Notes: generated from the sequence alone by a model not told the origin. Shown: positions 49,174 through 62,836, counted from the first letter of the stretch. The stretch: DNA of 64,000 nucleotides from Stenotrophomonas koreensis (GCF_001431525.1 NZ_LDJH01000006.1:433148-497147); one strand, 5' to 3'. Numbers and translations are program-made.

Positions 49174-50292
49174 TCACTCGGCCGTGGCGGCGGCGTCGAT
49201 CGCTTCGGCAGCGGCACTGCTGCTGGGGCTGGCGGTGGCCGCACTGGCCTGCAGCGTGAAGCTGCCGCTGTTGCCACCCAGGCTGCGCACATCCACGGTA
49301 TAGCTGCCAGCGGCCAGGTTCAGGTCCAGCCGCGAGTTGGTGCCATTGCCGCCATCATCGTCCTCGGCAGTGATGCCATTGCCGGAGACTTCCAGCACGG
49401 TGTCAAAGTCACTGGAACGGGCATCGAAACTGACCCGGCTGTTCTGCGCCAGGGTGAAGCTGAAGCTGCGCATGCCCTCGCTGCCGACCAGGCCGTTGAT
49501 GCGACGGTTCAGTGGCAGCTCGGTGCCGTCACGCACCACCGTACCCGGCTCCAGGCTGGAAGTGCCGATGGCCAGCTTGAACGAGCCGCTGCTTTCGCCC
49601 ATCGAACGCACGCTGGCGGTGTACTGGCCCGGTTCCAGGAACAGCTGCAGGCGCGAATTGAGGTTGTTGCCACCGTCGTCGTTTTCTTCCTCGACCCCAC
49701 GGCCGCTGACGGTCAGCACGGTGTCGAAGTTGGACGACTCGGCGGTGATGACGTAAACGCCGGCAGTGGCGATGGTGAACTGGTACTCCTGGCGTTCGTT
49801 GATCAGCCAGTCGATGGCATGTTCACCGGGGCTGAGCGGCTTGCCGTCGTAGGCCGCAATCGGCTTGGCAGTCAGTTGGTAAGGGCCGTAGGCGCTGGCC
49901 TGGCTGCCATTGACCGCGACGGTATAGGCCCCGGCTTCGGTGCTGCGAAAGGCCAGGCTGTTGCCGCTGCTGCCGTATTCGCTGGCCTGGGTGCTGGCCA
50001 CCAGCAGCGGGCCCTTGAACACTGCCAGGCCGCCATTGAGCGCGCCGCCCAGCTGCAGCTCGACAGCCTGGTTGGCTTCCAGGTTCAGGGTATAGACCTG
50101 GTGGCGGCTGCCGTCGTTGTAGTTCAGGCCGCTGCTGGACGTCAGTTCGCCGCGAACCTCCTTGTCCAGCGGCAGGGTGTTGGCCGTGGCGCCGGCGATC
50201 TGCTTCAGGCCCGGAATCGGCAGTTTGTCGCAGCCACTCAGGGTCAGGCCGGCAATTACCGCCAGCGCCAGGGTCGAGGTTCGGATGGTCAC
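49174..50292 (-). CDS. PPC-domain lipoprotein (paralogue of the convergent gene)
   Basis: A 372-residue lipoprotein. GTG at 50292 has AAGGAAG eight bases upstream and yields MTIRTSTLALAVIAGLTLSGC, a lipobox (LSGC). The mature part has repeated beta-sandwich units with NFDTVLTVSGRG...DDGGNNLNSRL, DFDTVLEVSGNG...DDDGGNGTNSRL and LEPGQYTASVRSMG, similar to those of the gene at 47745. Low-complexity Ser/Ala ends the protein. The two convergent genes seem to be ancient duplicates, one anchored and one free. Function unknown. Confidence 0.83.
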   Translation of the reverse strand: MTIRTSTLALAVIAGLTLSGCDKLPIPGLKQIAGATANTLPLDKEVRGELTSSSGLNYNDGSRHQVYTLNLEANQAVELQLGGALNGGLAVFKGPLLVASTQASEYGSSGNSLAFRSTEAGAYTVAVNGSQASAYGPYQLTAKPIAAYDGKPLSPGEHAIDWLINERQEYQFTIATAGVYVITAESSNFDTVLTVSGRGVEEENDDGGNNLNSRLQLFLEPGQYTASVRSMGESSGSFKLAIGTSSLEPGTVVRDGTELPLNRRINGLVGSEGMRSFSFTLAQNSRVSFDARSSDFDTVLEVSGNGITAEDDDGGNGTNSRLDLNLAAGSYTVDVRSLGGNSGSFTLQASAATASPSSSAAAEAIDAAATAE

Positions 50293-50459
50293 AGGTGCTT
50301 CCTTCACATTGATGGGAAATCCAGCCAGGCGATGCCGGCCAACCGGCAGATTGTAGAGGCCGGCAGCGGTCAATGGCTGTGCGGCGGTTTGAACACGCAG
50401 GCGCGGGGTGGGGCGCAAGTTGCTAGAATTGCGCCATTGACCTTTTGAACTGGCCAGAC

Positions 50460-51585
50460 ATGATCGAACTGAACCCGATCCGCCAGCGCATCACCGATCT
50501 GACCGATCGGGTGGTGTCGCTGAGGGGGTATCTTTGACTACGACGTCAAGAAAGAACGCCTCGAAGAAGTAACCCGCGAGCTGGAAAGCCCGGATATCTG
50601 GAACAACCCCGAATACGCCCAGCAGCTGGGCCGTGAGCGCTCGGTGCTGGAAAAGACCGTCGGTGGCATCGCCTCGGTGCTCGATGGCCTGGAAACAGCT
50701 CGCGAGCTGCTGGAACTGGCCGAGATGGAAGCCGACGAGGACACCGCGCTGGCCGTGGTGGCTGATCTGGACGGCTACCAGAGCCATGTGGAGAAGCTGG
50801 AATTCCAGCGCATGTTCTCCGGCAAGATGGACAGCGCCAATGCATTCGTCGACATCCAGGCCGGCGCCGGTGGCACCGAGGCCCAGGACTGGGCCGAAAT
50901 CATGCTGCGCATGTACCTGCGCTGGTGCGAAAGCCGCGGCTGGAAGACCGAGCTGATGGAAGTGTCCGGTGGTGATGTTGCCGGCATCAAGTCGGCCACG
51001 CTGCGGGTGGAAGGCGAATTTGCCTATGGCTGGCTGAAGACCGAAACCGGCGTGCACCGGCTGGTGCGCAAGAGCCCCTTCGATTCGGACAACCGCCGCC
51101 ATACCAGCTTCACCTCGGTGTTCGTGTCGCCGGAAATCGATGACAACATCGATATCACCATCAACCCGGCCGACCTGCGTACCGACGTCTACCGCTCCTC
51201 CGGTGCCGGTGGCCAGCACGTCAACAAGACCGAGTCGGCCGTGCGCATCACCCATATCCCGACCAACATCGTTGTCGCCTGCCAGACCGGCCGCAGCCAG
51301 CACCAGAACCGCGACAACGCGATGAAGATGCTGGCCGCCAAGCTGTACGAGCTGGAGATCCAGAAGCGCAACGCCGAGAAGGACGCGGTGGAAGCGACCA
51401 AGTCCGATATCGGCTGGGGCAGCCAGATCCGCAACTATGTGCTGGACCAGAGCCGGATCAAGGACCTGCGTACCGGCATTGAACGTTCCGACACCCAGAA
51501 GGTGCTGGACGGCGACCTGGACGAATTCGTCGAGGCCAGCCTGAAGGCCGGTCTGGAAGTCGGTGCCAAGCGCACCGACGCCTGA
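50460..51585 (+). CDS. prfB: Peptide chain release factor 2 with programmed frameshift
   Basis: Release factor RF2, about 374 residues, which recognises UAA and UGA. The ATG at 50460 opens a 25-codon leader ending CTT, then in-frame TGA at 50535-50537. A +1 shift lets ribosomes continue at GAC (50536) into the main frame to 51585. Codon-reading and catalytic motifs [13 protein letters not shown] and [14 protein letters not shown] (GGQ) are present. The frameshift is autoregulatory: low RF2 allows slow UGA termination and promotes the shift. lysS follows on the same strand. Confidence 0.97.
50523..50538 (+). promoter_or_regulatory. prfB: prfB programmed +1 frameshift site
   Basis: The sequence AGGGGGTATCTTTGAC contains the internal Shine-Dalgarno-like AGGGGG, three bases of spacer (TAT) and the slippery CTT followed by TGA C, exactly as in E. 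coli prfB. Confidence 0.96.
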
Positions 51586-51693
51586 TCCCGGTTCAAGGCC
51601 ACCGGCAACGGTGGCCTTGACGGTTGTGGCCACCATCGGCCACACGCGCCCCAGGGCGCATACTCCCCCATTGAATCCCTGTACGACATTGCC

Positions 51694-53214
<1,521 letters not shown>

Positions 53215-53237
53215 TCCAGCCCGGATGTGCGCCGATG

Positions 53238-53271
53238 AAAACCGGACGTGGCTGCCACGTCCGGTTTTTTT
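53238..53271 (+). terminator. Intrinsic terminator after lysS
   Basis: AAAACCGGACGTGG pairs with CCACGTCCGGTTTT around CTG, followed by TT. It is strong and marks the end of the prfB-lysS unit. Confidence 0.93.
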
Positions 53272-53472
53272 ATGGACGCGGCACGGGGCAGGGGTAAAGT
53301 GTTGGTTTGTTCCATGTGGCTTGGCGCCGTCGCCGCGGCCGCGTGGCTACCACTGCACAGGCTCGAAAATGACCGTTGCCAACGCCGGGATGGCCTTCGA
53401 TTTCCGCTCCAACGGTGCTCAATCTTGTGGTTTGCATCAACGAACAGGCCGTTATCGAAACGTGGCAGTCAC

Positions 53473-53736
53473 TCAACGAACGCTGCCCATTGCCCCCAAG
53501 AAAACCAGCAGCGCCAAACCATAGCCGGCGAGCAGCGCCACGCTGATCACCCGGTGCCGTGTGTCGTCAAGCAAAGCCGAGACAACTGCACACGCCACGG
53601 ACGCCAGCACTCCCGCGTAGAACAGCTGTAGCGCGGCAAACATCCTTGTACCGGCTGCGGATGTGAACAGCAGCCACGCAGAGCTCGCGGCGAACAGCAA
53701 TGACAGCGCCGCCAATACACGCCAAGCCGTCTTCAT
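53473..53736 (-). CDS. Small predicted membrane protein
   Basis: An 87-residue hydrophobic protein, MKTAWRVLAALSLLFAASS to FLGAMGSVR, with three likely membrane helices (about residues 5-25, 33-52 and 62-82). ATG at 53736 is preceded by TGGAG at suitable distance. I recognise no family. It lies on the minus strand in the gap between lysS and rpfB where the DSF genes would be in relatives. Membrane-protein composition and ribosome site favour a real gene, but it could be a chance frame. Confidence 0.55.
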   Translation of the reverse strand: MKTAWRVLAALSLLFAASSAWLLFTSAAGTRMFAALQLFYAGVLASVACAVVSALLDDTRHRVISVALLAGYGLALLVFLGAMGSVR

Positions 53737-54064
53737 CAGATCTGCTCCAGAGGGAATGCCCGGCTGCGCAGCGCAGCGGTGGAAGTGTCTTACTGGACGC
53801 GTACTGACACACCCGAGAACGCGGCCTCACCACTAAGCATATTGCTTCGGCAGAATCGCACTACTTGGAGCGCTCTAGTCTATCTGCGGCGGTTCTGTCA
53901 GTGGAGTCACACTACCCTGGGGCGCCTCGCGTTTTGTAGGCAGTGGTCACCCGCTACGGTCGTCCGCTATTGGCCGAAAGCGGACCTCGTAGTCATGCCA
54001 TTCTTGCAAACAAAACCCCTTCCTCGCGGAAGGGGTTTTTTGTGTAACAACCGCTCAAATGCAA
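53737..54064. other. Gene-free part of the lysS-rpfB gap
   Basis: No gene is seen in these 328 bases, and the composition is visibly less GC-rich than in neighbouring genes. A palindrome lies at 53962-53985 (GTCCGCTATTGGCCGAAAGCGGAC) and the terminator of rpfB at 54012-54041. No remnant of rpfF, rpfC or rpfG could be recognised by eye. Confidence 0.6.
54012..54041. terminator. Intrinsic bidirectional terminator after rpfB
   Basis: AAAACCCCTTCC pairs with GGAAGGGGTTTT around TCGC, with further T on the plus strand and TTTG on the minus strand. It lies 23 bases beyond the rpfB stop. Confidence 0.92.
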
Positions 54065-55741
54065 TCAGGCGGCCGGCTTGTCACGCAGCTCGCGGCGCAG
54101 GATCTTGCCGACATTGGTCTTGGGCAGTTCGTCGCGGAACTCGACGATACGCGGGTGCTTGTAACCGGTCAGGTTGGCACGGGCGAAGTCCTTGACCTGC
54201 TCGGCGGTGAGGCTGGGGTCCTTCTTGACGATGACCACCTTGACCGCTTCGCCGGACTTTTCGCTGGGCACGCCCACGGCAGCCACTTCCAGCACGCCGG
54301 GCATCATCGCGATGACGTCCTCGATCTCGTTCGGGTAAACGTTGAAGCCGGAGACCAGGATCATGTCCTTCTTGCGGTCAACGATGTAGAACAGGCCCTT
54401 GTCATCCATCCTGGCCATGTCACCGGTGTGCAGCCAGCCGTCGGCATCGATGGTGGCGGCGGTGTCCTGGTCGCGTCGCCAGTAACCGCGCATCACCTGC
54501 GGGCCGCGTACGCACAGCTCGCCGACTTCGCCCAGGCCCAGGATCGCACCGTCCTCGCCCTTGACGCAGCAGTCGGTGGAGGGCAGCGGCTGGCCGATCG
54601 CACCGCTGTAGGCGGCCGCCTTGATCGGGTTGACGCAGACCACCGGCGAGGTTTCGGTCAGGCCATAGCCTTCGATCAGGGTGTTGTTGGTGACTTTCTG
54701 CCAGCGCTCGGCCACGGCGCGTTGCACCGCCATGCCGCCGCCGATGGACAGCTTCAGGGCGGAGAAATCCACACCTTCAAAGCCCTTGCTGTTGAGCAGG
54801 CCGTTGAACAGGGTGTTGACCCCGGTGATGATGCTGATCTTCTTGTCGCCGATTTCCTTGATGAAGCCGGCCATGTCGCGCGGGTTGGTGATCAGGATGC
54901 TCTTGACCCCGAGCTGGGTGAACACCAGCCCGTTCACCGTCAGCGAGAAGATATGGTAGAGCGGCAGCGCGGTGACACCCACTTCCTTGCCCGGCTCCAG
55001 CCCGGCAGGCGCAATCCAGGCGCTGATCTGCTGCATGTTGGCAATCAGGTTGCGGTGGGTCAGCACCGCGCCCTTGGCTACCCCGGTGGTGCCGCCGGTG
55101 TACTGCAGGAAGGCAATGTCCTCGTGGTCGCACTGCACGGCAGTGCGCTGGTGGCGGGCACCGGCCTTGAGTGCGGCCTTGAAGCGCACAGCACCAGACA
55201 GGCGGTAGTCGGGCACCATCTTCTTGACGTACTTGAGTACGAAATTGACGATGTGACCCTTGCCGCCGAGCAGGTCGCCCAGGCCGGTGGTAATGATGTG
55301 CTTGAGCGGCAGCTCGTCGACCACCTGGGCGACGGTGTCACCGAAGTTGTCCACCACCAGCAGGGCGGTGGCATCGGCGTCGCACAGCTGGTGCTTGAGC
55401 TCGCGGGCGGTGTACAGCGGGTTGACGTTGACCACGGTCAGGCCGGCACGCAGCGCGGCGAAGATCGCGACCGGGTACTGGATGCAGTTGGGCATCATGA
55501 TCGCCAGGCGATCACCCTTCTTGAGCTTGAGCTCGCACTGCAGGTAGGCGGCGAATTGTTCAACCAGCACATCCAGCTGGGCATAGCTGACTTCCTTGCC
55601 GAAACTGGACAGGGCGGGCATCTGGGAAAAACGCTTGACCGCGGTGTCGAACACATCGCCGATGGACTGGTACTGTTCCAGGTCGATGTCGGCCGGGACG
55701 CCTGCTGGGTAGTTGTCCAGCCAGGTACGCTGATGAGTCAT
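54065..55741 (-). CDS. rpfB: Long-chain fatty acyl-CoA ligase RpfB (FadD-type)
   Basis: A 558-residue AMP-forming acyl-CoA ligase. Motifs: QYTGGTTGVAKGAVLTHRN (ATP loop), EGYGLTETSPV, WLHTGDMARMDDKG and the C-terminal catalytic lysine in LPKTNVGKILRREL. ATG at 55741 is preceded by GGAGGGGG. In Xanthomonas RpfB activates fatty acids for beta-oxidation and takes part in turnover of the DSF signal. Its usual neighbours rpfF and rpfC are missing here, so in this strain the enzyme probably serves fatty-acid use only. It is divergent from a small lipoprotein gene. Confidence 0.92.
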   Translation of the reverse strand: MTHQRTWLDNYPAGVPADIDLEQYQSIGDVFDTAVKRFSQMPALSSFGKEVSYAQLDVLVEQFAAYLQCELKLKKGDRLAIMMPNCIQYPVAIFAALRAGLTVVNVNPLYTARELKHQLCDADATALLVVDNFGDTVAQVVDELPLKHIITTGLGDLLGGKGHIVNFVLKYVKKMVPDYRLSGAVRFKAALKAGARHQRTAVQCDHEDIAFLQYTGGTTGVAKGAVLTHRNLIANMQQISAWIAPAGLEPGKEVGVTALPLYHIFSLTVNGLVFTQLGVKSILITNPRDMAGFIKEIGDKKISIITGVNTLFNGLLNSKGFEGVDFSALKLSIGGGMAVQRAVAERWQKVTNNTLIEGYGLTETSPVVCVNPIKAAAYSGAIGQPLPSTDCCVKGEDGAILGLGEVGELCVRGPQVMRGYWRRDQDTAATIDADGWLHTGDMARMDDKGLFYIVDRKKDMILVSGFNVYPNEIEDVIAMMPGVLEVAAVGVPSEKSGEAVKVVIVKKDPSLTAEQVKDFARANLTGYKHPRIVEFRDELPKTNVGKILRRELRDKPAA

Positions 55742-55847
55742 TTCCCCCTCCAGAGAAAATTGCTGTTGATCGGGGGTCGGTGCGCAGGGTGCGGCCGACA
55801 CAAGCTGTCAGGATAACGTCACCCACGGATAAAGGAAAAGAGGAAAA

Positions 55848-56288
55848 ATGCGCCTAATTTCTTGCAACTGGCTGCTTGGCGCGCTGTTGCTGCTGGTTGT
55901 TTCCGCCTGCAGCCGCAGCACGCCGGAACAGGTGCTGCGCCTGCAGATCACCCAGATGCAGCAGGGCATCGAACAGCGTGAGCCTGCGCGCGTCATCGAG
56001 CCGCTGGCCGATGACTTCCTGGGCAATGGCGGCATGGACCGGCAGGCTGTGGAGCGCCTATTGCGGGCGCAGTTGCTGCTCAACCAGCGGATCGAGGTGG
56101 TGCTGGGGCCCGTTGATGTACGTATCGAGGGGCAGAACGCCCAGGCTGATTTCACCGTGGTGCTGGCCGGTGGCAATGGCCGCCTGTACGAGCGTGGCCG
56201 CATCCACCAGGTCAGCACCCACTGGCGCGAGCAGGATGGGCAGTGGCTGCTCTACCGTGCGCAATGGGGCGATGGTCAACAGCAGTGA
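55848..56288 (+). CDS. Small lipoprotein, NTF2-like
   Basis: A 146-residue lipoprotein with a signal sequence MRLISCNWLLGALLLLVVSAC (lipobox VSAC), then a compact alpha/beta domain (PEQVLRLQITQMQQGIEQR, ADDFLGNGGMDRQAVERLL, VHQ/THWREQDGQWLL) whose shape suggests an NTF2-like fold (helix then curved sheet). The start is well supported by AGGAAAAGAGGAAAA before the ATG. It is divergent from rpfB and convergent with acnA. Function unknown; the fold is an inference. Confidence 0.83.
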   Translation: MRLISCNWLLGALLLLVVSACSRSTPEQVLRLQITQMQQGIEQREPARVIEPLADDFLGNGGMDRQAVERLLRAQLLLNQRIEVVLGPVDVRIEGQNAQADFTVVLAGGNGRLYERGRIHQVSTHWREQDGQWLLYRAQWGDGQQQ

Positions 56289-56434
56289 CCAGGCCCGTGC
56301 GGAAAGCGAACGTCTCCGTGTGCTGATCTGCCGCCACAGTGGGGCACAGGGTTGCAGCCTGCGTGCAACCGCTCAGCAGGCGCCCGAGGTGGGTGATGGA
56401 GTGGGCTTGCGAGACAGCAGCCTGGTGCGTTGCT

Positions 56435-56464
56435 GCCGGCCCCGCGTACAAACGCGGGGCCGGC
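56435..56464. terminator. Terminator-like hairpin downstream of acnA
   Basis: GCCGGCCCCGCGT pairs with ACGCGGGGCCGGC around ACAA, a 13-bp stem between the convergent lipoprotein and acnA genes. The T run is short on both strands. Confidence 0.75.
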
Positions 56465-56492
56465 TTGCGCCTGTATCCGGAAGGCAAAGGCG

Positions 56493-59252
<2,760 letters not shown>

Positions 59253-59397
59253 GGCTGGCATCCTTTGGTGGTCAGGGCTGAGCGCACTGTAGGAAAAGCG
59301 ATGTAAGAACGGCGTGGTCACAAGCCTGAACGCAGCTTCACGGGTGTGGCCGCAGGGTGCTGGCTGTCGCCGGGATGCGCTGGGGTATGTCTGCTGG

Positions 59398-59420
59398 AGT
59401 ATGTATAATTCATGCATACT
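59398..59420 (+). promoter_or_regulatory. Promoter and operator of the antitoxin gene
   Basis: AGTATGTATAATTCATGCATACT is an imperfect palindrome containing the -10 box TATAAT (59404-59409), 18 bases before the antitoxin start. Its overlap with the -10 suggests autorepression by the AbrB-type antitoxin. A -35 box is weak (TGGGGT near 59381). Confidence 0.6.
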
Positions 59421-59438
59421 TTAATCCGGGGGTATGCC

Positions 59439-59669
59439 ATGGAAGCCACCGTTGCCGAACGCGGACAGATCACCCTGCCCAAGGCGGTGCGCGATGCACT
59501 GGGCCTGACCAAGGGCACCCAGCTCAAGGTCGAGCTGGAAGGCGGGCGGATCATCCTGCGCAAGAGCGTGGAGGACGCCATTTCCCGCGCCCGCGGCAAG
59601 TTCGCGCTCGATGGTTTCGACTCGGCCGAAGCGGCCGTGGCCGTGGTCCGTGACGAGCCCGGCGCATGA
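59439..59669 (+). CDS. AbrB/MazE-type antitoxin (VapB-like)
   Basis: A 76-residue protein with an AbrB swapped-hairpin DNA-binding domain, MEATVAERGQITLPKAVRDALG then GTQLKVELEGGRIILRKS, followed by a flexible tail (AISRARGKFALDGFDSAE) that would wrap the toxin. ATG at 59439 has GGGGG upstream; an in-frame ATG nine codons earlier lies within the operator. Its stop overlaps the toxin ATG (ATGA), the usual antitoxin-first coupling. Confidence 0.88.
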   Translation: MEATVAERGQITLPKAVRDALGLTKGTQLKVELEGGRIILRKSVEDAISRARGKFALDGFDSAEAAVAVVRDEPGA

Positions 59670-60067
59670 TTGCCGTTGATTCCCCGGTCCTGATCGAGCT
59701 GCTCAGCAACGGTGCGCGCGCCGATGCGGTGGAGGCCTGCCTGCGCCAGGCGCTGGTCAATGGCCGGGTGGTGGTCTGCGGCACCACCCTGGCCGAGATC
59801 TGCGCCAGCTTGCGCGGCGGTGCCGAAGTGCTCGAGGCACTGGAGGAAATGGGCGTGCACTATTCGGCGATCGAGGCCAAGTCGGCCCTGCGCGCCGGCG
59901 AGATGCAGCGCCGCCATCGCCAGCGCAACCCCGGCGACAGCCGCCGGATTGACGATTTCATGGTCGGCGCGCATGCGCTTTTGCAGTGCGACGGCCTGAT
60001 TACCTGGAATGACCGTTTTTATCGCGACTACTTCAAGGGCCTGAAGCTGATCGTGCCGCAAGCCTGA
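59666..60067 (+). CDS. PIN-domain toxin (VapC-like)
   Basis: A 133-residue PIN-domain protein, expected to be a Mg-dependent ribonuclease that cuts tRNA or other RNA when not bound by antitoxin. The acidic site is visible: Asp5 in IAVDSPVLIE, Glu44 in TTLAEICA, Asp residues in RRIDDFMVGAHAL and Asp in LITWNDRFYRDYF. It is coupled to the antitoxin by ATGA. It lies 39 bp before the acnB start, so acnB could receive read-through. All residues needed for activity seem intact. Confidence 0.88.
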   Translation: MIAVDSPVLIELLSNGARADAVEACLRQALVNGRVVVCGTTLAEICASLRGGAEVLEALEEMGVHYSAIEAKSALRAGEMQRRHRQRNPGDSRRIDDFMVGAHALLQCDGLITWNDRFYRDYFKGLKLIVPQA

Positions 60068-60106
60068 GCCCAACCTTTTTATTCATCCGTACCCCGGGAG
60101 TTGTCC

Positions 60107-62692
60107 ATGTTGGAAGCCTACCGCCACCACGTCGCCGAGCGCGCTGCCCTCGGCATCCCGCCGCTGCCGCTGTCTGCCCAGCAGACCGCCGACGTCATCG
60201 AGCTGCTGAAGAACCCGCCGGCTGGCGAGGCGCAGTTCCTGCTCGAGCTGATCACCCACCGCGTCCCGGCCGGCGTGGACGATGCCGCCAAGGTCAAGGC
60301 CTCCTACCTGGCTGCCATTGCCTTCGGCAGCGAGAAGAGTGAACTGATCTCGCGCGAGCGCGCCACCGAACTGCTGGGCACCATGCTCGGCGGTTACAAC
60401 GTCGCCCCGCTGATCGAGCTGCTGGACGACGCCGTTGTCGGCGCCATCGCCGCTGACGGCCTGAAGAAGACCCTGCTGGTGTTCGATGCCTTCCACGATG
60501 TGGAAGAAAAGGCCAAGGCCGGCAACGCCAACGCCAAGTCTGTGCTGCAGAGCTGGGCCGATGCCGAGTGGTTCACCTCCAACCCGGAAGTGCCGGAAAG
60601 CCTGACCATCACCGTGTTCAAGGTGCCGGGCGAAACCAACACCGACGACCTGTCGCCGGCCCCGGACGCCACCACCCGCCCGGACATCCCGATGCACGCC
60701 CTGGCGATGCTGAAGAACAAGCGTGGCGACGCCCCGTTCGTGCCGGAAGAAGACGGCAAGCGTGGCCCGATCCAGGAAATCCTGGGCCTGAAGGAAAAGG
60801 GCCACCTGGTTGCCTACGTCGGTGACGTGGTCGGTACCGGTTCCTCGCGCAAGTCGGCCACCAACTCGGTGCTGTGGTGGACTGGCGATGACATCCCGTT
60901 CATCCCGAACAAGCGCGCTGGTGGCGTGTGCCTGGGTGGCAAGATCGCCCCGATCTTCTACAACACCATGGAAGATGCCGGCGCCCTGCCGATCGAGCTG
61001 GACGTGTCGCAGATGAACCACGGCGACGTGGTCGAGCTGCGCCCGTACGAAGGCAAGGCCATCAAGAACGGCGAAGTCATCGCCGAGTTCCAGGTCAAGA
61101 GCGACGTGCTGTTTGACGAAGTGCGCGCCGGTGGCCGCATTCCGCTGATCATCGGCCGTGGCCTGACCGCCAAGGCCCGTGAATCCCTGGGCCTGCCGGC
61201 CACCGACCTGTTCCGCCTGCCGGTGCAGCCGGCCGACACCGGCCGTGGCTTCTCGCTGGCGCAGAAGATGGTTGGCCGCGCCTGCGGCCTGCCGGAAGGC
61301 CAGGGCATGCGTCCGGGCACCTACTGCGAACCGAAGATGACCTCGGTCGGCTCGCAGGACACCACCGGCCCGATGACCCGTGACGAGCTGAAGGACCTGG
61401 CCTGCCTGGGCTTCTCGGCCGACCTGGTGATGCAGTCCTTCTGCCACACCGCGGCCTATCCGAAGCCGGTGGACGTCAAGACCCACCACACCCTGCCGGA
61501 GTTCATCTCCACCCGTGGTGGTGTGTCCCTGCGCCCGGGCGACGGCGTGATCCACTCCTGGCTCAACCGCATGCTGCTGCCGGACACCGTCGGTACCGGT
61601 GGTGACTCGCACACCCGTTTCCCGGTGGGCATTTCCTTCCCGGCCGGTTCGGGTCTGGTTGCCTTCGCCGCTGCCACCGGCGTGATGCCGCTGGACATGC
61701 CCGAGTCGGTGCTGGTGCGCTTCAAGGGCGAGATGCAGCCGGGCGTCACCCTGCGTGACCTGGTCAACGCCATCCCGCTGTACGCCATCAAGTCGGGCCT
61801 GCTGACCGTGGCCAAGGCTGGCAAGAAGAACATCTTCTCCGGCCGCATCCTGGAAATCGAAGGCCTGCCGAACCTGAAGGTCGAACAGGCATTCGAACTG
61901 TCCGACGCCTCGGCCGAGCGTTCGGCTGCCGGTTGCACCGTGCGCCTGAACAAGGAGCCGATCATCGAGTACCTGACCAGCAACATCACCCTGCTGAAGT
62001 GGATGATTGCCGAAGGTTACGCCGATGCCCGCACCCTGGCCCGCCGCATCGAGAAGATGGAAGCCTGGCTGGCCAACCCGGAACTGCTGGAGCCGGATGC
62101 CGACGCCGAATACGCCGCCGTCATCGAGATCGACCTGGCCGACATCCACGAGCCGATCGTGGCCTGCCCGAACGATCCGGACGACGTGAAGACCCTGTCC
62201 GACGTGGCCGGTGCGCAGATCGATGAAGTGTTCATCGGTTCGTGCATGACCAACATCGGTCACTTCCGTGCCGCGGCCAAGCTGCTGGAAGGCAAGCGCG
62301 ACATCCCGACCCGTCTGTGGGTGGCTCCGCCGACCAAGATGGATGCTTCGGAGCTGACCAAGGAAGGCCATTACGGCACCTTCGGCAGTGCCGGTGCGCG
62401 CATGGAAATGCCGGGCTGCTCGCTGTGCATGGGCAACCAGGCGCAGATCCGCGAAGGTTCCACCGCGATGTCCACCAGCACCCGCAACTTCCCCAACCGT
62501 CTGGGCCGCAACACCAACGTGTACCTGGGTTCGGCCGAGCTGGCCGCGATCTGCGCACGTCTGGGCCGCATCCCGACCAAGGCCGAGTACATGGCTGACA
62601 TCGGTGTGATCAACGCCAACGGCGATGCGATCTACCGTTACATGAACTTCGACCAGATCGCCGAGTACCAGGAAGTGGCCGCCACGGTCTGA
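60107..62692 (+). CDS. acnB: Bifunctional aconitate hydratase 2 / 2-methylisocitrate dehydratase
   Basis: An 861-residue AcnB-type aconitase, with HEAT-like domain first ([16 protein letters not shown]), then the swivel domain, then the catalytic Fe-S domains. The cluster cysteines are in [15 protein letters not shown] and [14 protein letters not shown] at 60107 follows GGGAG. It is separated from acnA by the toxin-antitoxin pair. Its codon use (almost all strong G/C-ending codons) suggests high expression. A strong terminator follows. Confidence 0.97.
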   Translation: MLEAYRHHVAERAALGIPPLPLSAQQTADVIELLKNPPAGEAQFLLELITHRVPAGVDDAAKVKASYLAAIAFGSEKSELISRERATELLGTMLGGYNVAPLIELLDDAVVGAIAADGLKKTLLVFDAFHDVEEKAKAGNANAKSVLQSWADAEWFTSNPEVPESLTITVFKVPGETNTDDLSPAPDATTRPDIPMHALAMLKNKRGDAPFVPEEDGKRGPIQEILGLKEKGHLVAYVGDVVGTGSSRKSATNSVLWWTGDDIPFIPNKRAGGVCLGGKIAPIFYNTMEDAGALPIELDVSQMNHGDVVELRPYEGKAIKNGEVIAEFQVKSDVLFDEVRAGGRIPLIIGRGLTAKARESLGLPATDLFRLPVQPADTGRGFSLAQKMVGRACGLPEGQGMRPGTYCEPKMTSVGSQDTTGPMTRDELKDLACLGFSADLVMQSFCHTAAYPKPVDVKTHHTLPEFISTRGGVSLRPGDGVIHSWLNRMLLPDTVGTGGDSHTRFPVGISFPAGSGLVAFAAATGVMPLDMPESVLVRFKGEMQPGVTLRDLVNAIPLYAIKSGLLTVAKAGKKNIFSGRILEIEGLPNLKVEQAFELSDASAERSAAGCTVRLNKEPIIEYLTSNITLLKWMIAEGYADARTLARRIEKMEAWLANPELLEPDADAEYAAVIEIDLADIHEPIVACPNDPDDVKTLSDVAGAQIDEVFIGSCMTNIGHFRAAAKLLEGKRDIPTRLWVAPPTKMDASELTKEGHYGTFGSAGARMEMPGCSLCMGNQAQIREGSTAMSTSTRNFPNRLGRNTNVYLGSAELAAICARLGRIPTKAEYMADIGVINANGDAIYRYMNFDQIAEYQEVAATV

Positions 62693-62724
62693 TGCCTGGT
62701 TGATCGTTGATCGATTGCGGTAAG

Positions 62725-62757
62725 CAAGACACCCGGCGCAAGCCGGGTGTCTTGTTT
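62725..62757 (+). terminator. acnB: Intrinsic terminator after acnB
   Basis: CAAGACACCCGGC pairs with GCCGGGTGTCTTG around GCAA, followed by TTT. Typical strong terminator 30 bases after the acnB stop. Confidence 0.92.
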
Positions 62758-62836
62758 CTGGATCCTGCCGGTAGTGATCGGGCCTGCCAGCAGATGTGCT
62801 CATGCGGCGGGCAGCAGCGCCCGCAAAAAAACAGGT

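Noticed and set aside
53779..54195. Plus-strand frame across the lysS-rpfB gap as a gene or rpf remnant
   Set aside because: It crosses the terminator and enters rpfB antisense; composition is not protein-like and no rpfF/rpfC/rpfG similarity is visible.
60083..62803. Long minus-strand open frame opposite acnB (906 codons)
   Set aside because: Shadow of acnB with low-complexity composition and no motif.
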